Below are positions 7,394 through 12,621 of a DNA stretch of 12,621 bases, in pieces (the first letter of the stretch is position 1; each line of letters starts with the position of its first letter). Under the pieces are notes generated by a model. That model searched no databases and had not been told where the DNA came from. It saw only the letters and a program-made list of their open reading frames with translations. Position numbers and translations under genes: made by a program. This stretch comes from Desulfobacterales bacterium (GTDB lineage: Bacteria; Desulfobacterota; Desulfobacteria; Desulfobacterales; JAUCGF01), in contig JAOZRC010000085.1 of NCBI GenBank assembly GCA_029940345.1, positions 1-12,621 on the forward strand, given 5' to 3'.

Positions 7394-7428
7394 CAATTTA
7401 TAAACGAACCATGATTGTCAGCATAACC

Positions 7429-10400
7429 TTACAAACTAACACAATGATAAATTTCTTGCAAGATATTTTTAGTTTGAACCATCAGACTGTTTAGATTTGT
7501 TTGGGTCTGATTTGTTTTGGCCAATTGCGCTTTAAAAATATGATCCGCAGTGAATTTGAATTTCTTATTTTTACGGCTGATCAGCTCGATAATTCCTAAC
7601 GGATTTTTCTGATGCACTTCGGAAAAACTGAGCAGAAGCCATCCTTCGGTCAAATCCAGCCGTTTTACACCGGCCCTGATCGCTAATACTTTTAACATGA
7701 TTTTCATCAGCAGGTTGGATGCTTCAGTAGGCAAAGGCCCGAAACGATCTAGCAACTCACTTTTGAATTCGGCAATTTCATCCAACGCTTTCATCCGGGC
7801 CAATCGCCGGTAGGTCATCAGGCGTTGATCGATGTCAGGAATATAGGTTTCGGGCAACAGACACGCCATAAACACATTAATTTCCGGCTCAAGGTCTTCC
7901 TGGATCGGTTCCCCCTTTAACTCCGCCACCGCATTTTCCATCAGTTTGAGGAACATATCATAGCCGACAGCGGCAATATGCCCGGATTGGGACGCCCCCA
8001 GGATAGAACCGCCACCCCTGATTTTCAGGTCACTCATGGCAATTTGAAAACCGGAACCAAGATCGCTGTATTCCATCAGCACTTTTAAGCGTTTCTGGGC
8101 GTCCCGGGTTAAAATTGATTCATGCGGAATAAACAGATACGCATACGCCTGCTCTTCGGCCCGTCCCACCCGTCCGCGCAATTGGTACATTTGCGCCAAT
8201 CCGAAGCGATCTGCGCGATTGATCAAAATCGTATTGGCATTGGGGATATCAAGCCCGGATTCCACAATCGTCGTACATACCAACATATCGATCTCCTTGT
8301 GGATAAAGCGCAGCATAATCTTTTCCAGCGCTTTCTCGGACAAACGGCCATGCGCCACATCAAGTCGCACTTCAGGTGTCAGTTTTTGTAACTTTTGGGC
8401 AATTGTCCAAATGCTGTGAATGTTGTTATGGATAAAAAATATCTGGCCCTTGCGTTTTAACTCTTTACGAATAGCGCTGGCGATGATGGCGTCATCAAAT
8501 TCAGAAATGTAGGTGATAATGGCCTGGCGTTGTTCGGGCGGCGTCGAGATAATGCTGATATCACGAACCCCCATCAGGGACATGTGAAGCGTACGGGGAA
8601 TGGGGGTGGCGGTCAAAGCCAAAACATCCACCGTGCTTTTAAATTTTTTGAGCCTTTCTTTATGCGTAACGCCAAAGCGCTGCTCTTCATCCAGCACCAG
8701 CAGTCCGAGATCGTTAAAAACCACATCTTTTTGAATCAGCCGATGCGTGCCGATAACAATATCCGTTGTCCCATTTTTGAGATTCGCTAAAATTTCGCGC
8801 TGTTCTTTGGGCGTGCGGAAACGGCTCAGACAGGCAACCTTAACCGGATACCGTTCAAAACGCTGGGAAAAAGTGGCGTAATGCTGTTCCGCCAGAACCG
8901 TTGTAGGAACCAGCATGGCCATCTGTTTATTATCATTCACCGCTTTAAATGCCGCCCGCAACGCCACTTCGGTCTTACCATAGCCAACATCGCCGCAAAT
9001 CAGCCGGTCCATTGGCGTCGGTTTTTCCATATCACTGAGTACATCACTGATCGCTTTCTGCTGGTCGGCGGTTTCTTCATACGGAAAACCATGCTCAAAC
9101 TCTGAATAATTCCTATCTGAAGGACTAAAGCGCCATCCTTTGCCAATTTTTCGCTTGGCATACAATTTGAGCAGGTCTTTGGCGATTTTCGCCACGGATT
9201 CTTTAACTCGTCCTTTGATCCGCTCCCATGATTTGCCGCCCATTTTATCAAGCACGGGTGCAACGCCATCCACCCCCATATATTTGCTGACCATGCTGAT
9301 GCGGTCCACCGGCAGATAGAGCTTATCATTATTGCGGTAGCTGATTAAGAGAAAATCGTGCGCAGCGCCGGTAAGCGTCAGTTTGGTCAGCCCTCCGTAT
9401 TGCCCAATGCCATGCTCCGCATGAACAACCAGGTCACCTGTTTTCATATCGCCAAAGGTGATTAATTCAGTATGGACCCGTCGGGAAACCGTTTTGCGGC
9501 GTTTCCGTCTGACACCGAAAATTTCTTCTTCAGTGATTACCGCAATTGATTCCAGGGGCCAGACAAAACCGGATGACACCTGGCCGATACAAATATACAC
9601 AATCTCCGGATTTACTGACCGCTTTTGTGCTAATTTTCCAAAACCGCTGTATATCCGCATTGAAAGGCCGTAAGGCGTCAGCATTGATTTCAGACTCTCA
9701 GCGCGTGATTTGGCACCACATACCAAACTGACAGTGAATCTGTTTTCCTGGTATTCCCGGATTTTTTTGACAAGCGGCTCGAAAAGTTCCTGGGTCTCCC
9801 TGTAATTATGCGCCCGTGTGCTTAACGCCGTATTATCTTTCACATTAAAGCCAAAGGACTGGGAATCTGCAGGCATGCTTCGGCCGCCGCCTGTCACCGC
9901 TAAGGCATGCATGTTCAGAGGGCGCAGGGAATTCAGTATCTTTTGCGTCTGTGACCATGTCAGATACAAGTCTTGAGGGGGTACGCAAAGCCTTCCGTCA
10001 TTACGAGCGGTGATAAAATTTTTAGTCGCCTGCTCCCACTCTTTTTGAGCGGCGTTAGCTAAATTATGCGGTTCTGATAAAATCACAAGCGTATTGTCCG
10101 GAAGATAATCGGACAAAATATCCAATTTTTCGTAAAGCAGGGAAATCAACCCTTCAATGCCTTGAAACAACCCTTCCTTTTTAATACGCTCAATAATTTC
10201 ACGCACCTTATCGCCACCCAGGTCCGATTCGGCGGCCTGCTTTTTCACCCGGCGAATAAAACGATCCAGGTTCTTTCTTTTCAGAATCGCCTCACGCGCC
10301 GGAACAATAACAGCCTCCTGGTAATCCCCTTTTTTGCGTTGGGTGGACACCGAAAAAAAACGTAACGATTCCACCATGTTCCCAAAAAATTCAATACGCA

Positions 10401-10980
10401 GCGGATGTTGATAAAGTGGGCAAAACAGATCCAAAATACCGCCGCGCACACAGTAATCCCCCGGTTCCTCTACAATAGCTGCGCGTGTATAGCCGCCCTC
10501 GATTAATTTTCTGATCAACTGGTCCCGGTCTGTCTCTTCACCCGTCATGATCAGTTCCGAATACTGTTGCATGATCTTTTTAGGCGCCATTTTTTGCACA
10601 AACGCATTAATTGATGTTACCAGAATCGGTGGGCGGTCCGCTTCAGCCAGTTGATATAAAAGTCGAATCCGCCGGGCGGCCGTTTCGCTGTGATAGGCTA
10701 GCTGTTTAAATGGCAGGATATTATAAGGTGGGAACACAGCTACCGGCGGCGTGCCGGACGGATTGAAAAACTCAAGGTCTTCTTTAAATTTTTCAGCGTC
10801 CTTTGGCGTTGCTGTAATGACAGTCAAGGGTATTTTGTGTTGCTGATATATTTTAGAGATCAGGTGGGCGCGTTCAGAACCGATTATACCGGTGCAGTGC
10901 AATGCACCGGAACGCCCGGGAATATGGCCGATCATTGTATCTGTCGTTATTTCAGAGAATTTGGTTTTAGCATCAAGCAT
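7429..10980 (-). CDS. mfd: Transcription-repair coupling factor Mfd
   Basis: Mfd pushes stalled RNA polymerase off damaged DNA and recruits UvrA. The product has about 1183 residues (E. coli: 1148) and is complete. In order: UvrB-like N-terminal domains (about 30-330, with FPPYNILPFKQLAYHSE and EEPGDYCVRGGILDLF); the CarD-like RNA polymerase interaction domain (about 512-580, GDLVVHAEHGIGQYGGL); the RecG-like helicase with Walker A CGDVGYGKTE (about 662-671), DEEQ box LVLDEEQRFG (about 763-772), TATPIPRTL, the conserved TTIVESGLDIPNANT and QLRGRVGRA; and the C-terminal TRCF domain (about 1040-1150). Two starts are possible, TTG at 10986 and ATG at 10980. I prefer ATG; neither has an SD, and a TGA closes the frame upstream. 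A probable promoter and a leader mini-ORF lie upstream. It is the first gene of the minus-strand series. Confidence 0.97.
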   Translation of the reverse strand: MLDAKTKFSEITTDTMIGHIPGRSGALHCTGIIGSERAHLISKIYQQHKIPLTVITATPKDAEKFKEDLEFFNPSGTPPVAVFPPYNILPFKQLAYHSETAARRIRLLYQLAEADRPPILVTSINAFVQKMAPKKIMQQYSELIMTGEETDRDQLIRKLIEGGYTRAAIVEEPGDYCVRGGILDLFCPLYQHPLRIEFFGNMVESLRFFSVSTQRKKGDYQEAVIVPAREAILKRKNLDRFIRRVKKQAAESDLGGDKVREIIERIKKEGLFQGIEGLISLLYEKLDILSDYLPDNTLVILSEPHNLANAAQKEWEQATKNFITARNDGRLCVPPQDLYLTWSQTQKILNSLRPLNMHALAVTGGGRSMPADSQSFGFNVKDNTALSTRAHNYRETQELFEPLVKKIREYQENRFTVSLVCGAKSRAESLKSMLTPYGLSMRIYSGFGKLAQKRSVNPEIVYICIGQVSSGFVWPLESIAVITEEEIFGVRRKRRKTVSRRVHTELITFGDMKTGDLVVHAEHGIGQYGGLTKLTLTGAAHDFLLISYRNNDKLYLPVDRISMVSKYMGVDGVAPVLDKMGGKSWERIKGRVKESVAKIAKDLLKLYAKRKIGKGWRFSPSDRNYSEFEHGFPYEETADQQKAISDVLSDMEKPTPMDRLICGDVGYGKTEVALRAAFKAVNDNKQMAMLVPTTVLAEQHYATFSQRFERYPVKVACLSRFRTPKEQREILANLKNGTTDIVIGTHRLIQKDVVFNDLGLLVLDEEQRFGVTHKERLKKFKSTVDVLALTATPIPRTLHMSLMGVRDISIISTPPEQRQAIITYISEFDDAIIASAIRKELKRKGQIFFIHNNIHSIWTIAQKLQKLTPEVRLDVAHGRLSEKALEKIMLRFIHKEIDMLVCTTIVESGLDIPNANTILINRADRFGLAQMYQLRGRVGRAEEQAYAYLFIPHESILTRDAQKRLKVLMEYSDLGSGFQIAMSDLKIRGGGSILGASQSGHIAAVGYDMFLKLMENAVAELKGEPIQEDLEPEINVFMACLLPETYIPDIDQRLMTYRRLARMKALDEIAEFKSELLDRFGPLPTEASNLLMKIMLKVLAIRAGVKRLDLTEGWLLLSFSEVHQKNPLGIIELISRKNKKFKFTADHIFKAQLAKTNQTQTNLNSLMVQTKNILQEIYHCVSL

Positions 10981-11022
10981 TTTCAAGTTTCGATTTATAT
11001 TATTTTGGCTTCGGTTATATCA

Positions 11023-11050
11023 TTAGGATTGATTCATCAACCTCCCCCTC
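11023..11050 (-). promoter_or_regulatory. Leader mini-ORF with strong SD upstream of mfd
   Basis: On the minus strand, GAGGGGGAGG (11050-11041) is followed by ATG AAT CAA TCC TAA (11037-11023), a four-codon reading frame (M-N-Q-S) ending 42 bp before the mfd ATG. It is the best SD-like site on the minus strand, whereas mfd itself has none. It may be a leader peptide or ribosome standby site that sets mfd translation, or simply a purine-rich accident. Confidence 0.3.
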
Positions 11051-11063
11051 ATTAAAAAAATAG

Positions 11064-11091
11064 CTTTTATCATATATGTCAGTTTCGTCAA
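11064..11091 (-). promoter_or_regulatory. Candidate sigma70 promoter for mfd
   Basis: On the minus strand TTGACG (11091-11086) is followed after 16 bases by TAAAAG (11069-11064). The -35 matches the consensus at 5 of 6 bases and the -10 at 4 of 6. Transcription would start roughly 75 bp before the mfd start and include the mini-ORF. It is the best promoter-like pair seen upstream of mfd. Confidence 0.35.
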
Positions 11092-11355
11092 GAATCTTTA
11101 ACTTCCATTTAATGACGGGACATGTTTGACTATTTAGGGTTACCAAGTAAAATTGTGTCAATTAGCATCCTGAAAAAACAAAAATGCAATTGATCGTTGT
11201 CAGAATATTTATTATTCTTGCTTAAATTGTAAAATAATAATATATTGTAGTATTTATATGAATGACAATTACCAATGCTGCAAATATCATAAAAATTTAT
11301 CTTTTCCAATTATTTCGATATGTTAGAAAGCAACTTGAATCTTTGCACTTAATAC

Positions 11356-11387
11356 TTGTCGCTTTCACGGTGGCGCTGATTTATAAT
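11356..11387 (+). promoter_or_regulatory. Candidate promoter for the Rpn gene
   Basis: A perfect TATAAT (11382-11387) lies 50 bp before the ATG. The only good -35 candidate is TTGTCG (11356-11361), but its 20-base spacing is longer than optimal. Downstream, CCGAAATTCGG (11393-11403) is a small palindrome near the expected transcription start that could be an operator. Confidence 0.4.
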
Positions 11388-11424
11388 GGCGACCGAAATT
11401 CGGATAGGCTTGGCACCCGATAAA

Positions 11425-11429
11425 AGGAG
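11425..11429 (+). promoter_or_regulatory. Strong ribosome-binding site of the Rpn gene
   Basis: AGGAG lies 8 bases before the ATG at 11438 and fixes that start. It stands out because the minus-strand genes here have weak or no SD sequences, which fits separate origin and expression of this gene. Confidence 0.75.
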
Positions 11430-11437
11430 ACCTGGCA

Positions 11438-12394
11438 ATGAGCAAAAGAAGACTGGTAAGTTTTGACTGGGCCATGAAACGCTTGTTAAGAAGCAAAGCC
11501 AATTACGAAGTGCTGGAAGGTTTTCTGGGTGAGTTGTTGAAAGAGGATATCACCATTTTGGAAGTCTTGGAAAGCGAGAGCAATAAAGAAGATAAATATG
11601 ACAAATCAAATCGTGTTGACTTAAAAGTTGAAACCGGTGCGAAAGAAATCATTATCATCGAAGTTCAATATGACCGGGAATTTGATTATTTTCAGCGAAT
11701 CCTGTATGGCGTTTCCAAAACGATAACGGAACACATTGTCGAATCAGACCCGTATTACAAAGTCAGGAAAGTCATTTCTGTCAATATCCTCTATTTTGAT
11801 TTGGGCAAGGGCAAAGATTATGTTTACAAAGGACTGACCGTATTTCGCGGATTGCACCATAACGACATGCTCATGTTGAATCCGAAGCAAGAGCAGATTT
11901 ATAAAACAGCGCGAATAGCGGATATTTACCCCGAATACTATTTGATCAAAATAAATCAATTTGATGATATTGCCCGTGATACGCTGGATGAATGGATTTA
12001 TTTTTTCAAAAAAGGGGAGATCAAAGATGAGTTCAAAGCCAGAGGGCTTGGCAAAGCCAAGGCCGTTTTGGATATTATGAAACTGTCGGAAAAAGAACGC
12101 CGGCTGTATGAAAAGCATGTCGATAATTTGCACTATCAGGCGAGCATGTTTCATTCAACTTATGAAGTCGGTGAGTCAGATGGAATGAAAAAAGGTAAGG
12201 AAGAAGGCAAAAAAGAAGGCTTGATAGAGGGCAAAAAAGAAGGCTTGATAGAGGGCAAAAAAGTGGGCTTGATAGAAGGTAAAACAGATGTGGCAATCAA
12301 ACTGTTGGATATCCTGGATGATAAGGTTATATCCGAAAAAACGGGCTTAAGTTTGGATGAGGTAAAGCGATTAAGACATAATAAACCTGGCTGA
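11438..12394 (+). CDS. Rpn / PD-(D/E)XK 'transposase' family nuclease
   Basis: A 318-residue member of the recombination-promoting nuclease (Rpn) / PDDEXK_2 family, often labelled 'transposase'. The N-terminus FDWAMKRLLRSKANYEVLEGFL is the usual family opening. The nuclease core is visible as D61 in NRVDLKVE, then E75-x-Q77 in IIIIEVQYD, i.e. D-x13-E-x-Q. Family members cut DNA; E. coli Rpn proteins are toxic and act against phage, held in check by a small protein (RpnS) made from an internal start in the same gene. Residues 249-281 are four-residue repeats with Gly at every fourth position (KKEG LIEG). The final 36 residues (ending TGLSLDEVKRL) form the usual small helical tail. It diverges from mfd, has its own promoter and RBS, and is a likely horizontally acquired single-gene module. 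The family is sure; the defence role is inferred. Confidence 0.9.
   Translation: MSKRRLVSFDWAMKRLLRSKANYEVLEGFLGELLKEDITILEVLESESNKEDKYDKSNRVDLKVETGAKEIIIIEVQYDREFDYFQRILYGVSKTITEHIVESDPYYKVRKVISVNILYFDLGKGKDYVYKGLTVFRGLHHNDMLMLNPKQEQIYKTARIADIYPEYYLIKINQFDDIARDTLDEWIYFFKKGEIKDEFKARGLGKAKAVLDIMKLSEKERRLYEKHVDNLHYQASMFHSTYEVGESDGMKKGKEEGKKEGLIEGKKEGLIEGKKVGLIEGKTDVAIKLLDILDDKVISEKTGLSLDEVKRLRHNKPG
12185..12394 (+). CDS. Candidate internally started RpnS-like small protein
   Basis: In the same frame as the Rpn gene, ATG codon 250 (12185) is preceded by GGTGAG (12170-12175), a good match to the right-hand part of the SD consensus, with 9 bases of spacing. Initiation here would give a 69-residue protein containing all the four-residue repeats and the C-terminal helical tail, but not the nuclease core. 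In E. coli Rpn systems such an internally translated C-terminal product (RpnS) dimerises through a repeat-containing helix and blocks the full-length toxin. Another possible start is ATG codon 214 (12077), with GGAT upstream at short spacing. Evidence is architectural only. Confidence 0.4.
   Translation: MKKGKEEGKKEGLIEGKKEGLIEGKKVGLIEGKTDVAIKLLDILDDKVISEKTGLSLDEVKRLRHNKPG
12206..12277 (+). repeat. 24-bp tandem repeat, 3 copies
   Basis: Three head-to-tail 24-bp units lie inside the Rpn gene: 12206-12229 and 12230-12253 are identical, and 12254-12277 differs at a few bases. A partial unit follows and degenerate ones precede. Each unit encodes eight residues (GKKEGLIE), i.e. two four-residue repeats. 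Because 24 is a multiple of 3, copy-number change by slippage keeps the frame and only lengthens or shortens the helix. Confidence 0.9.
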
Positions 12395-12435
12395 TAACAT
12401 AGCAATTATAACCTGATAGTATTTTATTCGACATC

Positions 12436-12491
12436 AGGAGTACAAGCTTCAGCTTGCGAGGCCAGTAACGCAAACTGAAGTTTGCACTCCT
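12436..12491. repeat. Inverted REP pair (REPIN-like)
   Basis: Two 23-bp arms, 12436-12458 and 12469-12491, are inverted copies with 3 mismatches around a 10-base centre. Each arm starts (from its outer end) with AGGAG and contains its own small hairpin: CAAGC-TTCA-GCTTG in the left arm and GCAAAC-TGAA-GTTTGC in the right. This is the REPIN arrangement. It lies 41 bp after the Rpn stop and just before a probable converging gene end, so its long hairpin could also stop transcription from both sides. The right arm matches the single unit at 2968-2990. Confidence 0.7.
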
Positions 12492-12576
12492 TTGTTGGAA
12501 GCGGAGCTGCTAAACTTCTTGAATATGATACCGAAAGCAAACAGTTAGAGATTTCCCAATTAATAATAGGCATCCT

Positions 12577-12621
12577 TCATAAGGCAGCTAAAGTAGTTAA
12601 CACTTTTTCGATCTGTTCAGC
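12577..12621 (-). CDS. Possible 3' end of a gene running off the window
   Basis: On the minus strand an open frame enters from the window edge and ends at TGA (12579-12577), giving AEQIEKVLTTLAAL. Such a short helical tail (E-Q-I-x-x-V-L-x-x-L) is typical of many enzymes, for example PLP-dependent aminotransferases, but 14 residues cannot identify a family. The converging orientation and the inverted REP pair between this stop and the Rpn stop fit a real gene end. Only sequence beyond 12621 can confirm it. Confidence 0.3.
   Translation of the reverse strand, partial: AEQIEKVLTTLAAL

Larger units (their letters stand above)
7053..7428. other. 376-bp spacer between mfd and surA-like gene
   Basis: No convincing coding frame was found in this AT-rich stretch. 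It contains two small hairpins: one just after the mfd stop (7379-7393) and one at 7261-7289 (CAACTACTT / AAATAGTTG, one mismatch, 11-base loop). On the minus strand a TTGGAA followed 18 bases later by CATATT, about 60-90 bp before the surA-like start, is a possible but weak sigma70 promoter. The spacer is unusually long for this gene pair and may hold an old repeat insertion. Confidence 0.5.
10981..11437. other. Divergent AT-rich intergenic region, mfd / Rpn
   Basis: This 457-bp spacer holds the leaders of two divergent genes. Towards mfd: a promoter-like pair (11064-11091) and a mini-ORF with a strong SD (11023-11050). Towards the Rpn gene: a TATAAT box (11382-11387), a CCGAAATTCGG palindrome (11393-11403) and an AGGAG site. 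Between them is very AT-rich DNA with the palindrome AATTG-TGT-CAATT (11151-11163) and an imperfect inverted repeat (11204-11216 / 11233-11246). No gene was seen. Confidence 0.55.

Noticed and set aside
9000..9329. Minus-strand 109-codon frame within mfd as a separate gene
   Set aside because: It overlaps highly conserved Mfd sequence in another frame and shows no recognisable motif.
10984..10986. TTG at 10986 as the mfd start
   Set aside because: ATG only two codons downstream is the more usual start, and neither has an SD. The choice changes the protein by two residues and cannot be settled from sequence.
12206..12277. The tandem units as a CRISPR array
   Set aside because: Units are contiguous, with no unique spacers, and lie inside a coding frame.
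11744..12405. Long minus-strand open frames opposite the Rpn gene, rich in Leu/Pro/Ser/Phe
   Set aside because: They are antisense shadows of the plus-strand coding sequence and of its 24-bp repeats, with no homology-like motifs and no SD.

Overview
The window looks like a housekeeping region of a Gram-negative chromosome, most likely from a sulfate-reducing or related deltaproteobacterium (Desulfobacterota, Desulfobacterales-like). I infer this from the protein sequences and from the gene order mfd - surA-like peptidyl-prolyl isomerase - rodZ-like - mgtE - recO - GHMP kinase - glyQ, which I recall as typical of that group. No rRNA, tRNA or CRISPR array was seen. The spacers are AT-rich and carry several small repeat elements.

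Layout. Positions 1-145 lie downstream of glyQ and hold two copies of a short hairpin repeat. From 146 to 10980 every gene is on the minus strand, so transcription runs right to left: mfd (transcription-repair coupling factor), a SurA/PpiC-type periplasmic chaperone, a RodZ-like membrane HTH protein, MgtE (Mg2+ channel, interrupted by an in-frame TAG), recO, a GHMP sugar kinase, a small YkgJ-like cysteine-cluster protein, and glyQ (glycyl-tRNA synthetase alpha chain). The short gaps surA-rodZ (24 bp), mgtE-recO (1 bp) and recO-kinase (94 bp) suggest co-transcribed blocks. A 376-bp spacer follows mfd, and a 180-bp MITE-like element separates glyQ from the gene upstream of it.

On the right, a plus-strand gene diverges from mfd across a 457-bp AT-rich spacer. 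It encodes an Rpn / PD-(D/E)XK 'transposase' family nuclease with its own strong ribosome-binding site. Its C-terminal third carries four-residue glycine repeats and an internal ATG preceded by a Shine-Dalgarno match. This is the architecture of the Rpn genes-within-genes toxin-antitoxin / antiphage systems (RpnL/RpnS). It is followed by an inverted pair of REP sequences (REPIN-like) and by what may be the last codons of a converging minus-strand gene at the window edge.

The main points for a second look are: the Rpn gene with a candidate internal antitoxin start and an expandable 24-bp tandem repeat; the single amber codon in an otherwise full-length mgtE; the snap-back MITE 17 bp upstream of the glyQ start; two REP-type elements (one single, one inverted pair) and a separate covarying hairpin repeat; and a four-codon mini-ORF with a strong purine-rich SD in the mfd leader.
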